Of a DNA stretch of 64,000 bases, positions 22,932 to 34,366 are shown one piece after another. The position numbers and the translations under genes were made by a program. Source of the stretch: Haematobia irritans. Taxonomy: Eukaryota > Arthropoda > Insecta > Diptera > Muscidae. The stretch lies in contig NC_134397.1 in assembly GCF_050003625.1 (NCBI RefSeq), positions 70,468,669 to 70,532,668 on the forward strand, in the 5' to 3' direction. The notes below the pieces were generated by a model. The model ran no database searches. It saw only the letters and a list, made by a program, of their open reading frames with translations, and was not told the origin of the DNA. The stretch's first letter is position 1. Each line of letters starts with the position of its first letter.

Positions 22932-23424
22932 CAGAGAACTGCATCCGGTGGCTTTTTTCGTATTGCAATCTTACCCACAAAATGTCGGTGGCAGTGAGTT
23001 TTTACATTGATACAAATGCGAGAAAAAAACACCAATAATATATAACAATGTTCGTATGCAGTGTCTTGCAATCATAAACCAATCGACATCGCAACAACGC
23101 TCGGTAAACAAAAAACGAGGTTGGCACTTAAGTGCGATTGCACTCAACAACAACAAATACTAGCAGTTGGCATTAGCTCAAGAGATTTGAGAGAGTAATA
23201 AATAAGAGAATACCAAACTGCTGAGATATGGGTAACCAATTTGTGTGATTGCTTTACTACGGTGTTTTCGAGTGACCAACACTCATACTAACAAACACCG
23301 ACAGTCGTCGGTTGCATTGGATATTGGTGGTTGAATTTGTTTTACCAATTGGTGTTTTAAGATTGCAAATGTTGGTGTTTACTAAATACACTGGTCGGTT
23401 GCGGTAGATCGCAGCCGTTCTCTG
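22932..23424. mobile_element. hAT-type MITE in the 5' end of family A
   Basis: Ends CAGAGAACTGC and GCAGCCGTTCTCTG are inverted repeats (10 of 11 outer bases), and GTGGAGGG is present on both sides (22924-22931 and 23425-23432), an exact 8-bp target duplication as made by hAT transposases. The motif ttggtg/caccaa recurs several times near the ends (caccaataatat, tattggtgg, attggtgtttt), possible transposase binding sites. No open frame of note. Confidence 0.85.
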
Positions 23425-23469
23425 GTGGAGGGTACATAAGGTGGCCGAACTTACGGCCGTATATACTTG

Positions 23470-24393
23470 TTAAAATTACTTTATTTTTATTTAATAATTA
23501 ATATTTCTGTTCCAGAAGAAGACTAAAACCTAGTATAATCATGTACGTATCGCCATATATTGGAAAAAACATCTCATATGATATTCGCCATTACTACTTG
23601 ATCACTCTTTATTTTCTATAAAGAATTCATTTAGGATACTCCTCTCTTCATACATCCATTATGTCACAAATCTATAGACAGCTTTGCACAAAATATTTTC
23701 TACTTCTCAAATATTTAAATCCAAAGGAATATGAATATAAGTGACAATTAACAAATCCAATTCGTTGCATATTTCTATGGTATCTCAATTGGCATCCCTC
23801 CACTGTGGTATCCATGTTTCTTCACATATACAAAGGTTACATATTTACAACATAGGCATACCGACCCCATAAAAACCCCTTTTCTGCTTGCATCTCAGCT
23901 TGTTTAAGTGCACATAAAATTATAACCTAAAAAGTGTTAAATTTAACAATCGTGAGAAAAGAATTTTTGTACTGGGGTTTGGGTATTTTTGGTTACCTGT
24001 GGTTCTTTTTCTGCGCCCAATGAAGGTCAGTTTTGAAAACAATCCACATCAAATGGGGAGGGATTTATATTTTATTAATTGTCTTGTTGCCACAACTTTG
24101 TTGTAGGTGTGGACACTAAAAACATATGTAAAGCTAACTCTAAGCAATTGATTAGAATTTTTTGAGAAATAAATATCAATAAATTTTATATGTTTTAAAA
24201 ATGCAATGATGGCTAGCATATTAATATATTCGATAATTATTTATTTAATATACAGTTAACAAAACTAATTATTTTAAAATCAAAGTTTCTCAACTACCGT
24301 TATATCATACAGAGAAATAATTATCCAATTTTCATTTCATTTAATTGGTTTAACCACAGAAATGATCATATATATTACGAAACTCTATTATAA
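23470..24393. other. AT-rich DNA, nothing recognised
   Basis: No repeat family and no coding signal recognised. Stops are frequent in all frames. Confidence 0.3.
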
Positions 24394-24665
24394 AACAAGT
24401 AAGGAAATTCTAAAGTCGGATGGGCCCGATTATATATTATACCCTTAACCACTATGTACACCATCTTAACTCTTTAAAATTGGTTGGGAGCTATATAAAG
24501 GTTTGTATTCTCATATAGAAATATTTAAATATGAACCGTTTTGGACAAAATTTTTTAAACATCACAAAAGAGTATAGGTAAATTTGAATCATTTTTGCGA
24601 ATTTGATTAGTGATTTTACAATCCTTGAAAGAAGATTCAAATAGTAATCACAGTAGTTGTTGTTG
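24394..24665 (+). mobile_element. Family B 5' end fragment
   Basis: Starts AACAAGTAAGGAAATTCTAAA, then gtcggatgggcccgatta (mutated palindrome), ttatacccttaaccactatg and ttggttgggagctatataaa. It fades out after about 270 bases. A closely similar 5' segment occurs at 27930-28090. Confidence 0.7.
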
Positions 24666-25843
24666 ACTAGAAACAAGACATTGTGTGATCGTTCACCAAT
24701 CAGGTGAATTCAGCAATGCAAATTGAAATCGAAAAATAAGATTAAGGGATTGTAGCTATATCAGAAGATGATGCTGCGCACTTTTAACTGTGTATACTGA
24801 ATTATTAATTAGGTGGCTTCTAAAGTTATTGTGTGTGTAGTAACATTTATGGGTAAAAGTTCAAATTTCATTTCCATCACCCTACTGCTACAATAGTCCT
24901 TCATATGGTGTGAAACAAAAACAAATTTACTGTTATTGTAGATTAATAACATGTAATTGGTTCCATATTAAAGCATGCAATCATTAAGTTTCCTAGTACA
25001 CCTCATCATAAGTCATTCATAGTGAACCAGTTTAGTGGTCTACTTACGAAAAAAAAACCATCAATTTCTGTTGGAAAAATTTCAACCATGAATTTCAAGT
25101 TGAACAGAATAAAACCAGAAACAACTCAAGGTTGTAGATTTACTCATCAAAGGCAATTATAAATGAAAACAATTTGTGCTCTTTTTTTTCTTTAGAATGA
25201 ACTAAATGCAACTTGCATTATGCAATCAATCAAGTATATAGTACATCACGAAAAATTCAAAAAGTGAAATAAAATAAAATTAAATGTACCATCGTTCTGT
25301 AAGTGCCGCAGGATCGCAAAAATCTACTTCACATCATCAATGTTGCGGACTCGAAATCCCCACTGTGTTATGGTAGAGTAAAACAAAAAACTTAAGCAAC
25401 AAACTTTTTCCCCCATGCATCATCATTTCTTAACGGTTTAACAAGAAAATTACTTAATACTCATTCCCGATGTATAGTGTCTTGTTTTTAAGAGCTCCTT
25501 TAAGGTTTTGTGATTAATTTTAATAATAATTTCAGCATGTAACATAAAAGTTTCAATACGTGTTTGTTGTTACATTTTATTACATGCCTTTGAAAATTAA
25601 AATTTTATGCAAAATAGCCTTCAGACAGTGTACTATAGAGGTTTATTTTTGAACAAAAAATAGCATGTCCACAGGCCAACAGGGCAAAGAGACACCAATC
25701 ATATCATTATACACATTGACCATGTTTGTCACAAACGAGGCTATTTTCATTTAATACGATGTACTTAAGTCATAACATGATATTTATTTCATATAAAATG
25801 GTTGTGAGAAAGGCTAAATTAGAGATGAGCGGGAAGCATGGAA
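24666..25843. other. AT-rich DNA, nothing recognised
   Basis: No gene. aaaaaacttaagcaacaaac near 25387 matches the small repeat seen near 9553 and 39998-40100. Otherwise no recognised feature. Confidence 0.3.
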
Positions 25844-26065
25844 AACACGTAAGGAAAGTCTAAATTCGGGCGGGGCCGACTATAATATACCCGGAGCCAC
25901 TTTGTAAATCTACATTATCGATACCATCTCAAATCTGTTGGCTTCTATATATAAAGAATTATGTTCCCATATACATATATTTAAAGCTGACCCGATCGGG
26001 CAAAATTTGTTTAAAATTTGTTAAGTCGGCTAATGTCCCAGGATGGAACGCAAAGTTAATAAAAA
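25844..26065 (+). mobile_element. Family B 5' end fragment
   Basis: Reads aacacgtaaggaaagtctaa, attcgggcggggccgactat and aatatacccggagccacttt, so it has the B palindrome and TATACCC block. It ends at ggctaatgtcccaggatgga, and a family A element starts immediately after. Confidence 0.7.
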
Positions 26066-26299
26066 ACAAGTATATACGGCCGTAAGTTCGGCCAGGCCGA
26101 ATCTTATGTACCCTCCACCATGGATTGCGTAGGAACTTCTACTAAAGGCTGTCATCCACAATCGAATTACTTGGGTTGCGATAACACTTGCCGATGGCAA
26201 GGTATCGTAAAACTTTTTAACACTGTCTTCTAAATTGTAAGTTAGTCCATAAGGGGTATATATTAAACAAAAAAAAAAGGCCGATTAAATACGTATATA

Positions 26300-26715
26300 A
26301 TTCAGTTTGACAAAATTTTCTATAGAAATAAAAACTTGACAAAATTTTCTATAGAAATAAAATGTTGACAAAATTTTCTATGGAAGTAAAATGTTGACAA
26401 AATTTTCTATAGCAATAAAATTTTGACAAAATTTTCTATAGAAATAAAATGTTGACAAAATTTTCTATAGAAATAAAATGTTGACAAAATGTTCTATAGA
26501 AATAAAATGTTGACAAAATTGTCTATAGAAATAAAATGTTGACAAAATTTTCTACAGAAATAAATTTTTTACAAAATTTTCTATAGAAATAAAATTTTGA
26601 CGAAATTTTCTATGGAAATAAAATGTTGACAAACATTGCTATAGAAATAAACTTTTTACAAAACTTTCTATAGAAATGAAATTTTGACAAAACTTTCTAT
26701 AGTAATAAAATTTGA
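26300..26715 (+). repeat. 29-bp tandem array
   Basis: About fourteen units of 'gacaaaattttctatagaaa' + taaaatttt. Several consecutive units share aaaatgttgac in place of aaaattttgac, so the array grew by local duplication after that change arose. Confidence 0.9.
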
Positions 26716-26734
26716 CAATTTTTACATGGCTGTT

Positions 26735-27470
26735 AGAGGCCATATACTAACGAAATGTACCAAATTTCAACCGCATCGGATGACTTTTGCTCCTCCAAGA
26801 GGCTCCGGAGGTCAAATCTGGGGATCGGTTTATATGGGAGCTATATATAATTATGGACCGATATGGACCAATTTTTGCATGGTTGTTAGAGACCATATAC
26901 TAACACCACGTACTAAATTTCAATTGGATCGGATGAAGTTTGCTCATGCAAGAGGCTCCAGAGTTCAAATCTGGGGATCGGTTTATATGGGAGCTATATA
27001 TAATTATGGACCGATATGGACCAATTTTTGCATGCTTGTTAGAAACCGTATACTAACACCACGTACCAAATTTCAATCGGGTAGGATGAAGTTTGCTCCT
27101 CCAAGAGGCTCCGGAGGTCAAATCTGGGGATCGGTTAATATGGGAGCTATATATATTTATGGACCGATATGGACCAATTTTTGCATGGTTGTTAGAGACC
27201 GTATACTAACATCAGGTACCAAATTTCAACCGGATCGGATGAATTTTGCCCCTCCAAGAGGCTCCGGAGGTCAAATCTTGGGATCGGTTTATATGGGGGC
27301 TATATATAATTATGGACCGATATGGACCAATTTTTGCATAGTTGTTAGACACCGTATACTTAGATCACGCACCAAATTTCAACCGGATCGGATGAATTTT
27401 GCTGCTCCGGAAGGCTCCGCAAGCCAAATTTGGGGATCGGTTTATATGGGGGCTATATGTAAACGTGGGC
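26735..27470 (+). repeat. 153-bp tandem array, period a multiple of three
   Basis: The motif gatcggtttatatggg occurs at 26823, 26976, 27129, 27282 and 27435, exactly 153 bases apart each time. Because 153 = 3 x 51, one frame stays open through all units (26684-27547, 287 codons) and translates to a 51-residue repeat with YMGAIYNYGPIWTNFC and TKFQPDRMNFAPPRGSGGQ. The opposite strand of other arrays is open too. I regard the frame as a by-product (see findings). Confidence 0.9.
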
Positions 27471-27744
27471 CGATATGGCCCATTTTCAATACCATCCGAC
27501 CTACATCAATAACAACTACTTGTGCCAAGTTTCAAGTCGATAGCTAGTTTCGTTCGGAAGTTAGCGTGATTTCCACAGACGGACGGACAGCCGGACAGAC
27601 GGACAGACGGACGGACGGACGGACATGCTTAGATCGACTCAGAATTTCACCACGACCCAGATTATATATACTTAGAGCAATATTTCGATGTGTTACAAAC
27701 GGAATGACAAAGTTAATATACCCCCATCCTATGGTGGAGGATAT

Positions 27745-29710
27745 AACAAGTAAGTAAAGTCTAAAGTCGGACGAGGCCGACTATACCATATCATACCCTT
27801 CACCATAGTGTAGATCAAAATTTTTGATACCATCTCAAATCAATCAAATTTATTGGGAACTGTATACAGCACTAAATTGGAATATACATGTATTTAAATC
27901 TGAAGCTATTTGACAATTTATTTTACACTTCTACAAATTCTAAAGTCGGGCGGGGCCCATCACCACTATGTACACCATGTTAACTCCTTCAAATTGGTTA
28001 CGAGCTATATAAAAGTTTGTGTTCCCATATATAAATATTTAAATATGAACCGTTTTGGAGAACATTTTGTAAACTTTCACAAAATCTCTAGACTTACAAT
28101 ATAAATTGGTTAATGACCGGGACGGACCACAATGTTAGTAAAAAGATATTGGAAATATTTAAATTGCATAAAATTCGTAAATTTGCATTTATGATTTATC
28201 AGTCGATACGTACAAATTAGAGTATAGCTAACATTGAATCAATTTTGCGACATAGCAGTGGCGATTTAACTAGAAATATTTGGGAATTTTTGTCATATTC
28301 GGAAGAACATAAATTGAGATCTTTGCCTATATCTAAGCCGATGTTGACTAAATTTGGCACACATACCTGATTACACTCTGTGTGTAAAACTTTACTCAAA
28401 ACTTAAAAATTTTCTAAATGACAATTTGGCCTTCGTGGTCATATGAATCTAAATCAGGCGAAAGATATATATACGGGAGTTATATCTAAATCTGAAACTA
28501 TTTTGACCAAATTTGGCATGTATAGCAAGAATGTTAATTCTACTCTCTGTGCAAAACTTCAATTAAATCAGAGTGAAACTTTGACCTCTGCGGCCATATA
28601 AGTGCGTGTTGGACGAAAAATTGACATGCATAGCAAAAATCTTATTTCCATTCCCTGTGCACAACTTTAAGTAAATCGGAGTGAAATATAGAACCACGGT
28701 GGTCGTATGAGTGTAACTCGGACGATAGATATTTATGGGAGCTATATATAAATCTGAACCGATTTCAAATTCAGTATGCATATTTATAATGTTATTTCTA
28801 CTGCCTGTGCAAAATTTTACGCAGCTTAGGGTGAAACTTTGGCCTCGGGGGCCATAGGAGTGTAAGTCGGGAGAAAGCTATATATGAGAGCTATATTTAA
28901 ATTAGACGTGTGCACGTGAGTAATAGTTTACTCACGCTCACGCACACTCACGACTGAAAAATCATACTCACGCACGATAGTTTTTGGTAGGACTCATGCA
29001 CTCACGAAAAAAAAATTTGCACTCACGCACGAAAACGCCGTGACTCAAAAAAAATACCGTGACTCACGAAAAATATCGTGACTCACGAATAATTTTATGA
29101 TCAATTTACCTTACCGAAATGTCTGAAAACATGAGCATTATTAAAATCGAGTGTGTTATTAAACTCTTAACATCCCAGGTGTCACTTACATTGTAATTGA
29201 ATTTAACTCTTAAGCGTTTTATGTTGGTGAGCAGGAATATGTTCGTGAGTGTAATTCGTTACTCACGCACACTCACGAAGATATTATTTTCGTGACTCAC
29301 GCTCACACACGGCATTTTGGTTTGTTAATCACGCTCACGCACACTCACGCTGTTGTCATGAGCGTGACTCACGACTCACGCACGAATCACGAAAATTATC
29401 GTGAGTCAGGACAATTTCGTGTCACGTGCACACCTCTAATTTAAATCTGAACCAATTTCAACCAAATTTGGTATGTTAATTTACTCCCTGTGCAAAATTT
29501 CTCGTAACTTGTAGTAAAATTTTGCCCTCTGGGCTATATGAGTGTAAATCGGACGAAAGCTTTATATGGGAGCTATATCTAAATCTAAACCGATTTCAAT
29601 CAAACTTGACATACATAGTAAAAATGGTAATTCTACAATCAGTGCAAAATTTCAAATTTCGTAAATCGAAGTAAAGCTATGGCCTCTGTGGTCATATACG
29701 AGTAAGTGCA
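27745..29710 (+). mobile_element. Family B element with hAT MITE inserted
   Basis: 5' end AACAAGTAAGTAAAGTCTAAA, palindrome gtcggacgaggccgac, TACCCTTCACC block, then a second 5'-like segment (27930-28090), followed by repeated units of 'gatatatatgggagttatat' / 'ctaaatctgaaccgatttca' with ctctgtggtcatatgagtgt. Split at 28903-29439 by a hAT MITE. The expected GGAC microsatellite and terminal stem-loop are not seen before 29903, so the 3' end is probably missing. Confidence 0.65.
28903..29439. mobile_element. hAT-type MITE, family I, with perfect target duplication
   Basis: Ends TAGACGTGTGCACGTGAG and GTCACGTGCACACCTCTA, flanked on both sides by ATTTAAAT (28895-28902 and 29440-29447), an exact 8-bp duplication. 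The interior repeats ctcacgcacactcacg and cgtgactcacg many times in both orientations, like 15837-16330. The end repeats contain the CACGTG palindrome. No coding capacity. Confidence 0.88.
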
Positions 29711-29902
29711 ATAATACTTCGCAAAGTCTAAATATTATTAAATTTGAATACACCTTTTATTCTGAAAAAAAGAGAGCGAAAAGCGAATAGACATTTGTTA
29801 ATTCGCATTTTATGTCAAAACAAGTCAGAACAAGTCAAGACAGTAAATTAAAAAGAAGTGGAAACGTTGAAAAATAAAATGACGATCACTTTAAAAAATA
29901 AA

Positions 29903-31869
29903 TCTATATTATAAAATTCAAATTATGTTTGTTTATTTGTTTGTTTGTTTGTTTGTTTATTTGTATGTTCCGGGTTGGCGCGAAAACGGCTGAACCGATT
30001 TACTTGAAACTTTCAGAGATCGTGGGGGGCACTCATGTGCTGAAAATAGGGTACCTCATTTTTTGACATATGGTCGCGGAGAGGAACCTCCCCTTTGTCC
30101 GACTTTTTGAAAATTAGACCAAAGTTGACCGATTTGCTTGAAATTTTCATTGAAGATTGGGGTTGGCATCTAGACAAAGATCCGCTACTTTTTATTTCGA
30201 TATTTGGCAGCGGAGGGGGGCCTCCCCTTTGTTCGACTTTTTTAAAGTACTGTGAAAAAACTAAAATTCTCTAAATTATCTGAGATTTACAGAAAACATG
30301 TGGTGAGGTTATGGAATTAATATGGGGTACCTGATGATTTCATATGTGGATGGGGAGGGGCACCTCCCCCTTGCCCTACTTTTTGAAACTTGGAACAAAA
30401 TTATGCGATTTGCTTGAAATTTTCATTGAATGTTGGGGTTGGCATCTAGACAAAAATCCGCTACATTATTTTTCGGTATTTGGTCGGGGAGAGGGACCTC
30501 CCCTTTGCCGATTTTTTTTTTTTGAAAGTACAAACAAAACTAAACTCCCCCGACTGAAATTTTACGGAAAAAACGGGTTATGAAATTTATACCAGGTTCC
30601 TGATTTTTTAATAAAAATAAAAGGGCATAGGGTGACATCCGCTTCTCTTAAGTACATAGAGAGAAACAATTAAACTTTACCGAGTTACTTGAGGACTGGG
30701 GAGAGGTTACGATATTAATAGTTGATACCTGATTTTGTGATATTTGGACGGAAGAGAGGCCGCCCCTTTAGGCTTATAATTTGTTTGACATTTTCTGGGA
30801 CGTTTACAAAAGATACGCTACATCACTTTTCGATATTTGGTCGGGGAGGAGGTCCTTCTCTAAAACTGCAAAAAAAAATTAAGTTTTCTTGAAATTTACA
30901 AAAGCAGTGGGGGAACGTTATGAACGAAGAGGTAACCTTCCTTGCCCCACACTTGAAGGAAAGTTTTAAGAATTTTCTGGGAAGGTTAGGGGTGCTATTC
31001 ACTACGGTGTTTGTCGGTATTGTATCGGGGAAAGTGACGTCCCTTTAAAACAATAGAGCAAAATTTAAACATCGCCGATCTACTTGAAATTTACAGGGAA
31101 CGTGGGAGGAGGTGATTAAATTTATACATGATTTTTAAATTGGTATATGATTTTTCGATATCTGGTTGGGGAAGGGGAAAATTGAAATAAACTTTGTCGA
31201 TTTACTTCGATAGAATTTATAGGGACCATTGAGTAGTTGCGAAATTAATATAGGGTACGTGATAGTCCGAAATCAGGTAGGAGTGGTGCGAAGGTGGGGA
31301 GAGGGTACCCTTTTGTCCGTTTTTTTTTTTTTTCTTAAATTGAAAGTAGAGGGTTGTCCATAAATGGGAACTCGGTACATAATTTTATGATTTTTGCACA
31401 GGCTTCTGCCAGACTTCTTTTTAGTAAAGAACTTAAATTTACATGAAATTGGTAGCCAACGTAGAGGGTACATCATTTTCTAACATTTTAGCAAATGTTA
31501 ATGTGGTAAAATTTTTTACTACGTTTGCTTTTTCCGATTTATTGGATAATATAGTGCTTAATTTTCAGATTTGTTGAGGAAAAGGATACCTTTCCTTGAC
31601 AAACCACACTTAAAATTCACAAGAAATATAGAAGATTGTCCAACTAGTTGAATACAGAACATTATTAAAAAAATTTGGAGGAAAGGGTACACCCTCTCCT
31701 GCCGTATTTGTACCTATAAACGAAAAATCAAGTAGTCCGATTTGTTTAAAAGAATTCAAATCTTTTCGAATTTGTTTTCAGCACGAAGGATATAGTTGAC
31801 TAAGTTAACGCAAAATGTTCCTCCAAATACGCTTCGGAAGGCGCAGCGAAGCGGGCCGGGTTACGCTAG
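29903..31869 (+). mobile_element. Helitron-like non-autonomous element
   Basis: Begins TCTATATTATAAAATTCAAA after an A and ends GCGAAGCGGGCCGGGTTACG-CTAG before a T. This fits Helitron rules (5' TC, 3' hairpin-like GC-rich segment and CTRR, insertion between A and T, no inverted repeats). A (TTTG) run follows the 5' end, then cgaaaacggctgaaccgatt. The interior is a diverged tandem array in which ggggagg-n-cctcccc hairpins recur about every 135-140 bases (30078, 30212, 30352, 30486). No Rep/helicase frame. A second copy, inverted, is at 42297-44852. Confidence 0.75.
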
Positions 31870-33719
31870 TACAAGTATAAAGCCGTAAGTTCGGCCAGGC
31901 CGAATCTTATGTACCCTCCACCATGGATTGTGTAGAAACTTCTACGAAAGACTAATATACACAATCGAATTACTTGGGTTGTGCTATTTAAAATCGTTTT
32001 CTAAATTGTGAGTTAGTCCACACGTGGTATATATTAGACAAAAAGGTATGTAAGTCTACAAATAATTACGAATCGATATGGACTTTTGCACGGTACGTAG
32101 GTAGCCAGAATTGAAATATGGGGGTCGCTTATATGGGGGCTACATGCAATTATGAACTTGATATGGACTAATTTTTGTGTAATTGGGGATCGAGTTATCA
32201 GAGGGCTATATATAACTATAGACCGATATGGACCTAATTACGCATGGTTGTTAACGGCCACATACTAGCACAATGTACCAAATTTCAACTGACTCGGAGG
32301 AAATTTACTCCTCCAAGAGGCTCCAAAACCAAATCCCGGGATCGGTTTATATGGGGGCTATATATGATTATGGACTGATATGGACCACTTTTGGCATAGT
32401 TGTTAAATATCATATACTACCACCACGTACCAAATTTTAACCAGATCGGATGCATTTTGCTTTTCCACAAGGCACCGGAGGTCAAATCTGGGGATCGGTT
32501 TATATGGGGGCTATATATAATTATGGACTGATATGAACCAATTCATGCAAGGGGCTCCGGAATTCAAATCTGGGGATCGGTTTATATGGGGGCTATACAT
32601 AATTATGGACCGATTTCGACCAATTTTTGCATGGGTGTTTGAGGCCATATATTAACACCACGTACCGAATATCAACTGAATCAGATGAATTTTAGTCTTC
32701 CAAGAGGCTCCGGAGGTCAAATCTGACGATCGGTTTATATGGAGCTATATATAATTATGCACCGATGTGGACCAATTTTTGCATGGTCATTACAGACCAT
32801 ATACTAACACCATGTACCAAATTTCAGCCGCATAGGATGAAATTTGCTTCTCTTAGAGGCTCCGCAAGCCAAATCTGGGGATCGGTTTATATGGGGGCTA
32901 TATATAATTATGGACCAATTTTTGCATGGTTGTTAAAGACCATATACTAACTCAATGTACCAAATTTCAGCCGGATCGGATGAAATTTGCTTCTCTTAGA
33001 GCTCCGAAAGCCAAATCGGGGGGTCGGTTTATATGGGGCTATATAATATTATGAACCGATGTGGACCAATTTTTGCATGGTCATTACAGACCATATACTA
33101 ACACCATGTACGAAATTTCAGCCGCATAGGATGAAATTTGCTTCTCTAAGAGGCTCCGCAAGCCAAATCTGGGGATCGGTTTATATGGGGGGCTATATAT
33201 AATTATGGACCGATATGGACAAATTTTTGCATGGTTGTTAAAGACCATATACTAACTCAATGTACCAAATTACAGCCGGATCGGATGATATTTGCTTCTC
33301 TTAGAGCTCCGAAAGCCAAATCGGGGGTCGGTTTATATAGTAACACCATGTATTAAATTTCAGCCGGATCGGATGAAATTTGCTTCTCTTAGAGGGTCTG
33401 CAAGCCAAATTTGGGGGTCCGTTTATATGGGGGCTATACGTAAAAGTGGACCGATATGGCCTATTTTCAATACCATTCGACCTACATCAATAACAACTAC
33501 TTGTGCCAAGTTTCAAGTCGATAGCTTGTTTCCTTCGGAAGTTAGCGTGATTTCAACAGACGGACGGACGGACGGATGGACGGACATGCTCAGATCGACT
33601 TAGAATTTCACCACGACCCAGAATATATATACTTTATGGGATCTTAGAGCAATATTTCGATGTGTTACAAACGGAATGACAAAGTTAATATACCCCCCAT
33701 CCTATGGTGGAGGGTATAA
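31870..33719 (+). mobile_element. Family A element abutting the Helitron-like end
   Basis: Starts acaagtataaagccgtaagt directly after the Helitron CTAG, with the palindrome TTCGGCC-A-GGCCGAA intact. No 29-bp array. About eight 153-bp units, several shortened. A two-unit block is duplicated with a 294-base offset (32767 and 33061), marked by the rare shared variants tggtcattacagacc and cagccgcataggatg. A short deleted unit lies at 33300-33345. The 3' module and stem-loop are complete (ends ggtggagggtataat). Confidence 0.8.
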
Positions 33720-34000
33720 TAAAATAACATAATATTAGGTGCAATATTATTCACCAAAAAATAATAAAAATATAATCATATTCATTTGTGTTTCTAAATA
33801 CGATAAAGTTTTAATGCAATAAAATTGGTATATAAATGCAAGTAAGAAATCGGTTACTCCTAAATAGAATAATGTACTTTTTAATATTTATCGGGGAAAA
33901 ATATAGGATTCGATAAAAAAAAAAAAAAAACATTAATGTTTATACTTGTCTTGCGACATATAATTCATAATATCTAATATATTAACTAACGTTATGCATA

Positions 34001-34366
34001 CACATAGAAAGAATATTATCACCTCAAACATATTTCAAAAGTAAAATGTTATTTTTGGACGGTGAACATGGAACATGTTTGTCGCAAAAATGTTGTTTTT
34101 CCGCCGAACATATACGAGTACATGCTTGCCAAAATCAGATACATAATTTCCCAAAAGATATTACATTACAGATATTACAAGTTTACTTCTTTTGTATATC
34201 AGACTTGTGAAGCTATGTAAGTAAGTCTTGTGGAGCCTTTCTACTCAATCTTTTGAAGGTTTCATGATTTGTCATTAAGTTTGATGCCAGTGGATTTGGG
34301 TGATTCCTGATTCTACTCATGTAAACATGAAACATGTTTGAGGTGATCACATTCCTTCCCTGTGTG
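34001..34366. mobile_element. Foldback MITE, family F, longer copy
   Basis: Ends CACATAGAAAGAATATTATC and GTGATCACATTCCTTCCCTGTGTG with TA on both sides. Same inner words as 8671-8920 (cacctcaaacatatttc, gtaaaatgttattttt, gtttgaggtgatcac). The middle holds an unrelated stretch (about 34170-34310), so the foldback is less perfect. Confidence 0.78.

Larger units (their letters stand above)
21095..23469 (-). mobile_element. Family A element split by a mariner and a hAT MITE
   Basis: The 3' module is at 21095-21280 (cattccgtttgtaacacatc, cacgctaacttccgaac), the 29-bp array at 22620-22780, and the 5' module at 22790-22931 plus 23433-23469 (acggccgtatatacttgtt). The (GTCC) run is only two units and the 3' stem is shortened. 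Across the mariner the sequence jumps from the 3' module straight to the ccgatccccaatcacac linker, so all 153-bp units had been lost before or during the insertion. Confidence 0.75.
26066..27744 (+). mobile_element. Family A element, complete and regular
   Basis: The best model copy: 5' end AACAAGTATATACGGCCGTA with both palindromes, 29-bp array (26300-26715), five phased 153-bp units, 3' module with (GGAC) run (27582-27626) and a 3' stem-loop ending GGAGGATATAA. The block between tcagaatttcaccacgaccc and agagcaatatttcgatg lacks about 15 bases found in other copies. The next element (family B) starts at its last bases. Confidence 0.85.

Noticed and set aside
26300..26715. 29-bp repeats as a CRISPR array
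   Set aside because: The repeats are directly adjacent with no spacers, and the DNA is from an animal.
26735..27470. 153-bp array as centromeric-type satellite
   Set aside because: It is always bounded by the same element ends and short (2-9 units), so it is internal to a dispersed element.
26684..27547. 287-codon open frame as a repeat-protein gene
   Set aside because: It is the 153-bp element array read in phase. It begins inside the 29-bp array, has no conserved start, and antisense frames of similar arrays are also open. Kept only as a testable finding.
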